A stretch of 64,000 bases of DNA, taken from NCBI RefSeq assembly GCF_964656455.1, contig NC_135719.1, positions 134,601,284 through 134,665,283 of the forward strand. The letters run 5' to 3'. Each line of letters starts with the position of its first letter. The first letter of the stretch is position 1. The position numbers were made by a program, and so were the translations under genes. The notes under the pieces were generated by a model that saw nothing but the letters and a program-made list of their open reading frames with translations, ran no database searches and was not told the DNA's origin. Positions 32,149 to 42,572 of the stretch are shown piece by piece. This DNA comes from Halichoerus grypus (lineage: Eukaryota > Chordata > Mammalia > Carnivora > Phocidae).

Positions 32149-32807
32149 TCAACATATTACAAAATACTTTCAATGCAAAATCATAAATAAAAGCAATCTC
32201 ATCCCTTGGGTTAAGATATTTAGTTTGTTAAAAAGCAGTTTACTATATTTTCTTAAAATAGAAATAAAATCATATCCTTCTCTCCAGGAACACTGTCCAG
32301 TTAGCTATATGAATTAGAGAGAGCATTTGCCAAAGACATACCCACCTTTGACTCAGCCCTCTCGTTTCCAGACTACTACACAGAACTCCTTAAATCTTTT
32401 GCTGGGACTTTGAAAATGAGTTTCTGCTCAAATATGTGTTCTCTTTTGTAACCAGAATATAAGTTTCTGAGAGTATTTTCCTAACACTGTGTATCTGGTT
32501 GCTAGATAGACATGGTCTGTTCAGATTTCATTCCTAAGTTAGACATATATAACATTTTTATGTGAGATTGAAAGAAAAAATCCCACATTGCCCATATATT
32601 GCTCTTATTTTTCCCAGAGTCTCATAGAATGAGCAAAAATGCAAACTTATTTATGCTTTATTTTAATTAAAATGATCTTTATTTTTTAAATGAATCATCA
32701 GTGTAATGTATATTGCTAAATAATAAGACAGGAATTTATTGGCTTACATAATTATACCATTCAAGCTGTGAAATTTACTTTAGGTACTTCTGTATGCAAA
32801 GCCTTAA
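32149..32807. other. Single-copy AT-rich stretch
   Basis: No recognised repeats or genes. Confidence 0.5.
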
Positions 32808-33000
32808 ATCAATGGGTCTCAGTGGGGATGGTACCACCCTCCAGGGTACATTTTGAAAATTTATGGAGGTTATTTTTAGTTATCATAACATTTGGGGGGT
32901 AGTCACTACTAGAGTTTTGTGAATGGGGCCAGGAAGGTTAGACATCATGCAATGATCACGATTGTTCTGCAAAAAAATATTATCCATATCCTGCAGAGTT
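32808..33000. mobile_element. Old non-autonomous DNA transposon remnant (hAT-type, family unsure)
   Basis: The order 'tctcagtggggatggtacca', 'acatttggggggtagtcact', 'gaatggggccaggaaggtta', 'acatcatgcaatgatcacga' matches a common mammalian short DNA transposon. I recall its consensus but not its name with certainty. Termini are decayed. Confidence 0.55.
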
Positions 33001-33496
33001 CTTAAATATCTTCCATGCTTCCAAAATGCATGTTTTTACCTAAACCTATAGACTAAAACTCCATTTTACATATAAATTCAAAACAGGTTTTTGGGGCAGC
33101 TTTAAAGCAAACTGAATAGCTAAGAAATGCAAATATTATATAAATCAAAGAAAAGTTGTTCTGTTTTAAACTTTACTAAGAATTGCATATCATTTTGAAT
33201 TTCCATTAAATGTGGTCACATTTCTCATGGAATTTTAATCTGGATCATTCTCAATTTGTAGGTTTTGAATGCAAATTTGTAATAGAGGATATCTGAGACT
33301 CTTTTTCATAGCCAGATGAAAATATTATTAAAATTAGTGGAGACTTCTTAAAATATAGGCATCTCATTAAATTTTATTAATAAAGCTTGTCTAAAAATAA
33401 CTCATGTTCTTGACTTTCTATATTTGAGTATTTCTACAGCACAATGAAAATTTTAATTGTGAGAAAACATTGAAAAAATTTATTTGCTATACTTAA
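33001..33496. other. Single-copy AT-rich stretch
   Basis: No recognised repeats or genes. Confidence 0.5.
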
Positions 33497-33834
33497 AGTT
33501 GACCCATAAACACCATGGGGGCTATGGGCAGTGACTTTCTCATGCAGTCAAAAATCCATGTGTAGCTTTTGATTCCCCAAAAGCTTAACTACTAATAGCT
33601 TACTGTTGACTGGAAGCCTTACCAAGAACATAAACAGTTGATTAACACATATTTTGTATGTTATATGTATGATATCCTGTATTCTTACAGTAAAGTAAAC
33701 TAGAAAAAAGAAAATATTAAAAAAATCATTAAGGAAGAGAAAATATATTTACCATACTCTCCTGTATTTATATGAAAAATCCATGTATAAATGGACCCAC
33801 ACTGTTCAAACATGCTGTTCAAGTGCAAACTGTA
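33497..33834 (+). mobile_element. Tigger/MER2-like (pogo-type) DNA transposon, internally deleted
   Basis: The left end 'agttgacccataaacaccat' and right end 'gctgttcaagtgcaaactgt' are imperfect inverted repeats of each other. The interior ('gcttaactactaatagctta', 'gattaacacatattttgtat', 'gtataaatggaccc') follows the non-autonomous Tigger order with a central deletion. No transposase is encoded. A SINE abuts the right end, and a second fragment of this family lies at 58570-58662 in reverse. Confidence 0.8.
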
Positions 33835-34034
33835 TTTATGTATTTATTTTATTTTTTTTAGAGAGAGAGAGCAGTGGGGAGAGGGGCAGAAGGAGAGGGA
33901 GTGAGAAAATCTTAAGCAGGCTTCATGCCCAGGGTGGAGCCTGACATTGGGCTCCATCTCACGACCCTGAGATCATGACCTGAGCCAAAACCAAGAGTTG
34001 GATGTTTAACCAACTAAGCCACGCAGGCACCCCA
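33835..34034 (-). mobile_element. Carnivore SINE, older subtype
   Basis: Reverse copy with tail ('tttatgtatttattttattt'), a GA-rich middle and 'gatcatgacctgagccaaaa'. The head is decayed ('actaagccacgcaggcaccc'). It sits directly against the Tigger end. Confidence 0.93.
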
Positions 34035-34039
34035 AAATA

Positions 34040-35540
34040 CTGTTATAAAAAAGGTTTCAATTAAGAAGTATTGTGTAAGAATATGAAGAAATATCAAAAC
34101 ACCTCTGAGCCCTGGTCTTTTAGAATCACCCTTGTAGATAATTTTGAGAGATGACCTAACTCTTCTCAGAATTATTTGACTACCTTACAACCACACATCT
34201 AGTACCACCAAGGAAAGAGCAAGAAACCAGGTTTCTGTACTTCTAGTAAACTCTATAGAACTATAGTAACATATATTTACTGAGTGAAAATACAGGGTTA
34301 AACGAAAGTAATCACTCAACCAATATTTGTCTTAAATTAATTCTTATCCTCTTATGTTTTAAAGTAAAACATAGTGCTTTTGCAACTTTTCTGATAACTC
34401 CTTTGACTGTATGAAAAATATCAGAACACTTTGTCTTAGTTAATTCTACTGTTGACTTTGAGTCCTGCCTTAGAGACCTTAAGACTTTACACACCTTAAA
34501 TAATAATTGGAATCATGAATCATTTTTATCTTCAAGTCAATAGAAGACCCATTTATGCACTGTGTTGAGGGAGAAACAAAATCCCAACCCAAAACTCCAA
34601 ATCACATTGTCTTCAGGATTAGGCAGCCTTAAATATTATTTCCTTTGCTTTGCTCCTCCAACTGAAAGAATGTGGGTCTAAAAGCAGTTTTAGTAAGACC
34701 TGAATGAAATTATAAAGCATTTTAAAAAACCGATCCTATTCTCCTGAGTTTTGATAATAAAACGAGCCTTGTTCCTGGAAAATACCAGAATTGTGGTCTA
34801 GAAATGATGTGCAGTGACCAGCCTACGTAATATTTGAGTCTGTGGAATATTAATTTACTGAATGATTGGTTGCTTCTTGCAAATTTGGTTGGAAATTTGG
34901 CAGTGCTGACTCTGGTACAGTCATTCTCTCTGTTCATTATCTTGTAGGTGCACTGCCTCCTAAAAGGTTCATAAGAGCAATGTGCTATAACTTGGGCTTT
35001 CTTACAGCTGCAGTTCTACCTAATTTGTACTTTGGCACTCGAAAGATTATAATAAATGAAGTGCAGCTTTCAAAGTTTCAGACACACCAATTTTTCCCTG
35101 TTTGGCAAAGGTGGATTTAATTTGACTTTCACGAGTGCAAAATCTGTCTCCTTAGAAGTTGGTCAAACTATTAATTTTATGGCAGGGACAACTGAGTACA
35201 GTAAACCTTTTCACAAACCCAGACAGCTTAACCTAATTAAAAGGTTGTTTTGACAGGTGGTTTAAAGTAGAAGGAATACTATCAAGAACGTTTCAAGAAA
35301 TGAGTTTGATGAATATATAGAGTGTGCACACAGGTGAAAAGGTGATTTGGAAGGCTGTGATGACAGGTCTGTGTCCAGAAAGTGGAAGGGAGACCTCAAG
35401 ATCTGTCTGTGTACTTAATTGGCCATTTCTTTCTCTTATTTAGGTATTTTAAGAGATGGATAACATCAAGTTCATGTGAACACCAAAACATATTGAGAAC
35501 TGACACTGACCATGAAAAGAACTTGCAAAATAAATTGCTT
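34040..35540. other. Low-repeat stretch; 34680-35260 may be conserved non-coding DNA
   Basis: No interspersed repeat recognised over 1.5 kb. The part at 34680-35260 mixes TAAT sites ('cctaattaaaaggttg', 'aatattaatttactg') with CpG-containing sites and overlapping short frames on both strands (60-98 codons), none with a known family. Similar in texture to 16600-17265, and directly upstream of the large L1. Confidence 0.4.
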
Positions 35541-35548
35541 ATCTTAGA

Positions 35549-35556
35549 AAGATGGC
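35549..35556 (+). promoter_or_regulatory. YY1-like core at the L1 5' end
   Basis: 'aagatggc' fits the AAnATGGC core. In human L1, YY1 bound near the start directs accurate initiation. Its presence at the expected end supports the element being complete at its 5' side. Function here is not shown. Confidence 0.5.
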
Positions 35557-36590
35557 AGAGGAGAAGGAGGCCTAAATTTCGTCTGGTCCCAGGAATTCAG
35601 CTAGATAGGGATCAAACAATTCTGAACACCTACGAACTCAACAGGAGATCAAAGAAAAGAATAGCAACAACTCTCTGAACAGAAAAGCGACCACTTTCTG
35701 GAAGGTAGGACGTGCGGAGAAGTGAATCCGAGGGGATATTCGGGAAGATAGACGGTGGGGGAGGGGGCCTCCATTAGCAGCTACCGGCAAGTGATAGAGC
35801 AGCAGAGCACAAAATCAGAACTTTTAGAGTCTGCTTTGCTGAGGGACGTCGCTCCAGTGGCTACGTGGGGGGTGGAACCCTCGCAGGACAGTGTGGTCTC
35901 AGGACCCTCGGGGTCACAGAAAGACCGGGGGTGCCTGAGTGCGGCAGAGCTCCCAGGTATCAGAACGGGGAAGCCTGCTGCAGAGACAGAGCCGAGGTGC
36001 GGGCTCTCAGCTCGGGGTTGCCATACACCGTGATCGCGGCACAGTCGGGCCACTGCTCTTCCAGCAGAGACCCAACAAGGTGCAGATCCGGGGAGACTCA
36101 CCTTCCTCCCCCTGGGGGGAGCGGCGCGGGAGCTCACCGCAGGGATCTGCTGGGTTTCTAGACTCCACATGGGGTCGTGAGCCAGAGATAGAAATGCTCA
36201 GTCACAGGCTGGGTGAGCACGGAGTGTGGCCGGAGACCAGGGAGACAGGAGTGACTGCCTGCTTTTCCCTGGGGGCACACTGAGGAGCGGGGCCCCAAGT
36301 TCTCGGCTCCTCCGGGGGAGACTGGGAGGCTGCCATTTTCACTCTCATCCTCCAAAGCTGTACGAAAAGCTTGAAGGGAACAAAAGCTCCCAAGAGCAAA
36401 CCCGAGCAGATTACTTAGCCGGGACCTGGCAAGGGCAGGGCAATTCCACCTCCGGCAAAGACATTTGGGAACCACGGCAACAGGCCCCTCCCCCAGAAGA
36501 TCAGCAAGCACAGCCAGCCAAGACCAAGTTTACCAATCAAGGAGAATGGCAGAACTCCAGCGTTAGGGGATGACAGCACATAGAATTCAT
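35549..36590 (+). promoter_or_regulatory. L1 5' UTR with CpG-rich internal promoter region
   Basis: From 35700 to about 36500 the DNA is far richer in G+C and CpG than anything else in the window. In L1 elements this part holds the internal RNA polymerase II promoter. The start 'aagatggc' (35549-35556) fits the YY1-binding core found at the beginning of L1 transcripts in primates; in this lineage the role is inferred. Several overlapping open frames of 60-130 codons on both strands are by-products of high GC and not genes. Confidence 0.75.
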
Positions 36591-36683
36591 GGCTTTTTTC
36601 CCCCTGATTCTTTAGTCTTTCAAAGTTAATTTTTTTTAATTTTTTTTCTTTTTCTTTTTCTTTTTTGAATTTTTTTTTCCCTC

Positions 36684-37190
36684 TTTCAACCAATACCTTA
36701 TAAATCCCTTTTTAAAAAATCTTTTTTATTTTTCATTTTTAGAGTCATATTCTATCCCTTTGTAGTAGTTAACCTTATTATTGGTATATATATAAGTTGT
36801 TCTCTCTTTAAAATTTTGGGATACAATTTCTTCTAACAGACCAAATATACGCTAAATCTCTTGTATGGCTTTGTTCTAGTCTCCTGCCGGATCACATTCT
36901 CTCCCTTTTATTTTTTTTTAATTCCTCTTCTTTCTTTTTTCAACCAACTTCTTATCTTGTCAATTCCTTTTATAAAATCTTTTATAATTTTCATCTTTAC
37001 AGTCATATTCCATCCCTTCATCGTATTAACCCTTATTTTTGTACATATATAAGTTTTTCTTTCTTTAAAATTTTGTAAGGCACTTTCTTCTAACAGACCA
37101 AAATACGCCCAAAATCTAGTGTGTGGCAATGATCTATGCACCAGCCTGATCATATTTGATCATATTCTTTTTTTTTATCTTTATCTTTTT
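36684..37190 (+). repeat. Two ~254 bp tandem units in the L1 leader before ORF1
   Basis: Unit 1 (36684-36937) and unit 2 (36938-about 37190) share, in order, 'tttcaacca', 'agtcatattc', 'atatataagtt', 'tttaaaatttt', and 'ttctaacagacca' followed by 'tacgc'. Landmark spacing is constant: 254 bp for the first and 257 bp for 'ttctaacaga' (36831 and 37088). Both units are AT- and pyrimidine-rich and non-coding. Flanking pyrimidine runs (36590-36683 and 37165-37235) separate them from the CpG-rich part and from ORF1. Confidence 0.85.
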
Positions 37191-37334
37191 CTTTTTTTCC
37201 TTCTTTTTTCCTTCTTTCCCTTTCTTTTCCCCCGGTTTCAGGTCTCTTCTGATTTTTTTGTGTATATTTTTCTGGGGTCATTGTTATCCTATTAGCATTT
37301 TGTTCTCTCATTCATCTGTTGTCCTCTGGACAAA

Positions 37335-38222
37335 ATGACAAAATGGAAAAACTCCCCCTCAAGAAAAAGAACAAGAGGCAGTACTGACTGCCAGGGACCT
37401 AATCAATACGGACATTAGTAAGATGTCAGAACTAGAGTTCAGAATGATGATTATAAAGATACTAGCTGGGCTTGAAAAAAGCATGGAAGATATTAGAGAA
37501 ACCCTCTCTGGAGAAATAAAAGAACTAAAATCTAACCAAGTCGAAATCAAAAAGGCTATTAATGAGGTGAAATAAAAAATGGAGGCTCTAACTGCTAGGA
37601 TAAATGAGGCAGAAGAGAGAATTAGTGATATAGAAGACCAAATAAGAGAAAATAAAGAAGCTGAGAAAAAAAGAGATAAACAACTACTGGATCATGAGGG
37701 CAGAATTCGAGAGTTAAGTGATACCATAAAATGAAACAATTTTGGAATAATTGGGATCCCAGAAGAAGAAAGAGAGAGAGGGGCAGAAGGTATATTGGAG
37801 CAAATTATAGCAGAGAACTTCCCTAATTTGGGGAAGGAAACAGGCATCAAAATCCAGGAGGCACAGAGAACCCCCCTCAAAATCAATCAAAACAGGTCAA
37901 CACCCCACATCTAATAGTAAAACTTACTAGTCTCAGAGACAAAGAGAAAATCCTGAAAGTAGCTTAGGACAAGAGATCTGTAACTTAGAATGGTAGAAAC
38001 ATTAGACTGGCAACAGACCTATCCACAGAGACCTGGCAGGCCAGAAAGGACTGGCATGATATATTCAGAGCACTAAATGAGAAAAATATGAAGCCAAGAA
38101 TACTATATCCAGCTAGGCTGTCATTGAAAATAGAAGGAGAGATAAAAAGCTTCCAGGACAAACAAAAACTAAAGGAATTTCAAACATGAAACCAGCCCTA
38201 CAAGAAATATAGAAAGAGGTGC
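37335..38222 (+). pseudogene. L1 ORF1 (RNA-binding chaperone protein), inactivated
   Basis: ORF1 normally encodes a trimeric coiled-coil RNA-binding protein that coats L1 RNA in the cytoplasm. The ATG is at 37335. An extra C near 37351 shifts the frame almost at once. The heptad-like, Lys/Glu-rich coiled-coil part follows (about 37430-37680), then the RNA-recognition and C-terminal parts (about 37730-38200). In-frame stops lie at 37573-37575 and 37732-37734, a frameshift near 37908, and further stops after that. Length fits the usual ~300 residues. Confidence 0.85.
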
Positions 38223-38308
38223 TCTAAGCAAAGAGAGAGCCTAAAAGTAACATAGACCAGAAAGGAACACAGACAATATACAGTAACAGTCACCTTACAG
38301 GCAATACA

Positions 38309-41300
38309 ATAGCACTAAATTCATACCTTTCAATAGTTACTCTGAATGTAAATGGGCTAAATGCCCCAATCAAAAGACACAGGCTATCAGATTGGATAAA
38401 AAAAAAAAAAGACCCTTCGATATGTTGTCTTCAAGAGACTCATTTTAGACCCAAAGACACCTCCAGATTGAAAGTGAGGTGTTGGAAAACCATTTGCCAT
38501 GCTAATGGACATCAAGAGAAAGCTGGGGTGGCAATCCTTATATCAGACAAATTAGATTTTAAACCAAAGACTCTAATAAGAGATGAAGAAGGACACTGTA
38601 TCATACTTAAAGGGTCTATCCAACAGGAAGATCTAACAATTGTAAATATTTATCCCCCTAACACGGGAGCAGCCAATTATATAAGCCAATTAATAACAAA
38701 AGCAAAGAAACACATTGACAACAATACAATAATAGTAGGGGACTTTAACACCCCCCTCACTGAAATGGACAGATCATCTAAGCAAAAGATCAACAAGGAA
38801 ATAAAGACTTTAAAATGACACACTGGACCAAATGGACTTCACAGATATATTCAGAACATTCCATCCAAAAGCAACAGAATACACATTCTTCTCTAGTGCC
38901 CATGGAACATTCTCTAGAATAGATCACATCCTAAGTCACAAATCAGGTCTCAAACAGTACCAAAAGATTGGGATCATTCCCTGCCTATTTTCAGACCACA
39001 ATGCTTTGAAACTAGAACTCAATCACAAGAGGAAAGTTGGAAAGAACTCAAATACATGGAGGCTAAAGAGCATCGTACTAAAGAATGAATGGGTCAACAA
39101 GGAAATTAAAGAAGAATTTTAAAAAATTCATGGAAACAAATGAAAATTAAAACACAACTGTTCAAAATCTTTGGGATGCAGCAAAGGCAGTCCTAAGAGG
39201 AAAATATATAGCAATATAAGCCTTTCTCAAGAAACAAGAATAGTCTCAAATACACAACCTATCCCTACACCTAAAGGAGCTGGAGAAAGAGCAACAAATA
39301 AAGCCTAAACCCAGCAGGAGAAGAGAAATAATAAAGATCAGAGCAGAAATCAATGAAATAGAAACCAAAAGAACAGTAGAACTGATCAACGAGACTAGGC
39401 ACTGGTTCTTTGAGAGAATTAATAGGATTGATAAACCCCTGGCCAGACTTATCAAAAAGAAAAGAGAAATGACCCAAATAAATAAAATCATGAATGAAAA
39501 GGGAGAGATCACAACCAACACCAAAGAAATACAAAAAATTATAAGAATATATTATGAGCAATTATATGCCAGCAAATTAGATAATCTGGAAGAAATGGAT
39601 GCATTCCTAGAGATGTATAAACTACCAAAATTGAACCATGAAGAAATAGAAAACCTAAACAGACCTATAACCACTAAGGAAATTGAAGCAGTCATCAAAA
39701 ATCACCCAACAAACAAAAGCCTGGGGACAGATGTCTTCCCAGGGGAATTCTACCGAACATTTAAAGAAGAATTAATACCTATTCTTCTGAAACTGTTCCA
39801 AAAAATAGAAATGGAAGGAAAACTTCCAAACTCGTTTTATGAGGCCACCATTACCTTGATCCCAAAACCAGACAAAGACCCTATCAAAAAGGAGAATTAC
39901 AGACCAATATCCCTGATGAATATGGATGCAAAAATTCTCACCAAAATACTAGCCAATAGTACCCAACAGTACATTAAAAGGATTATTCACCACGACCAAG
40001 TGGGATTTATCCCTGGGCTGCAAGGCTGGTTCAACATCTGCAAATCAATCAACATGATACAATACATTAATAAAAGAAAGAACAAGAACGATATGATCCT
40101 CTCAAAAGATGCAGAAAAAAACATTTGACAAAGTACAGCATCCTTTCTTGATCAAAACTCTTCAGAATATAGGGATAGAGGGTACATACTTCAATATCAT
40201 AAAAGCCATCTATGACAAACCCACAGCTAATATCATTCTCAATGGGGAAAAACTGAGAGCTTTCCCCCTAAGGTCAGGAACACAGCAGGGATGTCCACTA
40301 TCACCACTGCTATTCAACATAGTACTAGAAGTCCTAGCCACAGCAATCAGACAACAAAAAGAAATAAAAGGCATCCAAATCGGCAAAGACGAAGTCAAAC
40401 TCTCACTCTTTGCAGATGATATGATACTTTATGTGGAAAACTCAAAAGACTCCACCCCAAAACTGCTAAAACTCACATAGAAATTCAGTAAAGTGGCAGG
40501 ATATAAAATCAATGCACAGAAATCAGTGGCATTCCTATACACCAACAACAAGACAGAAGAAAGAGAAATTAAGGAGTCGATCCCATTTATAGTAGCACCC
40601 AAAACCATAAGATACTTAGGAATAAATCTAACCAAAGAAGCAAAGAATCTGTACTCAGAAAAGTATAAAATACTCATGAAAGGAATTGAGGAAGACACAA
40701 AGAAATGGAAAAACGTTCCATGCTCATGGATTGGAAGAGCAAATATTGTGAAGATGTCAATGCTACCTAGAGCAGTCTACACATCTAATGCAATCCCTAT
40801 CAAAATACCATCAACTTTTTCAAAGAAATGGAACAAATAATCCTAAAATTTGTATGGAACCAGAAAAGACCCCGAATAGCCAGAGGAATGTTGAAAAAGA
40901 AAAGCAAAGCTGGTGGCATCACAATTCCGGACTTCCAGCTCTATTACAAAGCTGTCATCATCAAGACAGCATGGTACTGGCACAAAAACAGACACATAGA
41001 TCAATGGAACAGAATAGAGAGCCCAGAAATGGACCCTCAACTCTATGGTCAACTAATCTTCAACAAAGCAGGAAAGAATATCCAGTGGAAAAAAGACAGT
41101 CTCTTCAACAAATGGCGTTGGGAAAATTGGACAGCCACATGCAGAAGAATGAAACTGGACCATTTCCTTACACCACACACAAAAATAGACTCAAAATGGT
41201 TGAAAGACCTAAATGTGAGACAGGAGTCCATCAAAATCCTAAAGGAGAACACAGGCAGCAACCTCTTCGACCTCAGCCGCAGCAACTTCTTCCTAGAAAC

Positions 41301-42135
41301 ATCGCCAAAGGCAAGGGAAGCAAGGGCAAAAATGAACTATTGGGACTTCATCAAGATAAAAAGCTTTTGCACAGCAAAAGAAACAGTCAACAAAACCAAA
41401 AGACAACCGACAGAATGGGAGAAGATATTTGCAAATGACACATCAGATAAAGGGCTAGTATCCAAAATCTATAAAGAACTTATCAAACTCAACACCCAAA
41501 GAACTCATGATCCAATCAAGAAATGGGCAAAAGACATGAACAGACATTTTTCCAAAGAAGACATCCAAATGGCCAACAGACATGGAAAAAGTGCTCATAA
41601 TATATACCATTATATATATATTATAATTGCTCATAATATATACCACCTCACACCAGTCAGAATGGCTAAAATTAACAAGTCAGGAGATGACAGATGTTGG
41701 GGGGATGCAGAGAAAGGGAAACCCTCCTACACTGTTGGTGGGAATGCAAGCTGGTGCAGCCACTCTGGAAAACAGCATGGAGGTTCCTCAAAAAGTTGAA
41801 AATAGAGCTGCCCTATGACCCAGCAATTGCACTACTGGGTATTTATCCCAAAGATACAAATGTAGTGATCCGAAGGGGTACATGCACCCCGATGTTTATA
41901 GCAGCAATGTCCAAAATAGCCAAACTATGGAAAGAGTCAAGATGTCCTTCGACAGATGAATGGATAAAGAAGAGGTGGTATATATATACAATGGAATATT
42001 ATGCAGCCATCAAAATGAATGAAATCTTGCCATTTGCAATGACGTGGATGGAAATGGAGGGTATTATGCTGAGTGAAATAAGTCAATCAGAGAAAGACAA
42101 GTATCATATGATCTCACTGATATGAGGAATTCTTA
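38309..42135 (+). pseudogene. L1 ORF2 (endonuclease-reverse transcriptase), inactivated
   Basis: ORF2 normally makes an enzyme of about 1275 residues that nicks target DNA and reverse-transcribes L1 RNA. The expected start codon reads ATA (38309-38311). Endonuclease landmarks are present: QETH near 38450, GDFN near 38740, SDHN near 38994. The reverse transcriptase FADD motif is at 40409-40420, and the Cys-rich C-terminal end (CWWEC) near 41730. Damage includes an A-run shift near 38400, a stop at 38816, several stops 39120-39240, shifts near 40118 and 40815, a stop at 40478-40480 and a rearrangement at 41592-41645. Intact frames remain, for example 39469-40128 and 40828-41799. Confidence 0.93.
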
Positions 42136-42572
42136 ATCTCAGGAAACAAACTGAGGTTTGCTGGAGTGGTGGTGGGTGGGAGGATTGGGGTGGCTGGATG
42201 ATAGGCATTGGGTAGGGTATGTGCTATGGTGAGTGCTGTGAATTGTGTTGAATCACAGACCTGTACCTCTGAAACAAATAATACATTATATGTTAAAAAA
42301 AAAAAGAAGATAGTAGGAAGGGAGAAGTGAAGGGGGGGATATCGGTGCGGGAGATGAACCATGAGAAACTGTGGACTCTGAGAAAGAAACTGAGGGTTCT
42401 AGAGGGGAAAGGGGTGGCGGGATGGGTAGCCTGGTGATGGGTATTAAAGAGGGCATGTACTGAATGGAGCACTGGATGTTATATGCAAACAATGAATCAT
42501 GAAACACTACATCAAAAGCTAATGATGTAATGTATGGAGATTAACATAACATAATAAAATTAAAAAAAAAAG
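42136..42572 (+). other. L1 3' UTR, polyadenylation signal and A-tail
   Basis: A G-rich purine stretch (42150-42235), an internal A-run (42295-42304), a second G-rich stretch (42315-42440) and the terminal 'aataaa' (42553-42558) before a short A-tail. G-rich polypurine in the 3' UTR is a common L1 feature. The 'actggatgttatatgcaa' part matches, in reverse, the L1 end at 7680-7730. Confidence 0.88.
42553..42558 (+). terminator. L1 polyadenylation signal
   Basis: 'aataaa' lies 10-15 bp before the A-tail, the usual place for the signal that defines the L1 3' end. Confidence 0.8.

Larger units (their letters stand above)
35549..42572 (+). mobile_element. Near full-length LINE-1 element, coding-dead
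   Basis: About 7.0 kb in the usual order: CpG-rich 5' UTR, leader with a tandem repeat, ORF1, ORF2, 3' UTR, polyadenylation signal and short A-tail. The 5' end starts at a typical 'agatggc' motif. Both reading frames carry many stops, frameshifts and a local rearrangement, so it cannot retrotranspose on its own. The flanks offer only a weak 'agaaa' direct repeat, so the insertion-site duplication is not established. It is the only L1 here with a 5' UTR. Confidence 0.93.

Noticed and set aside
35755..36693. Cluster of overlapping open frames of 60-130 codons on both strands
   Set aside because: They lie in the CpG-rich L1 5' UTR. High GC lowers stop frequency, the frames overlap on both strands, and none resembles a known protein.
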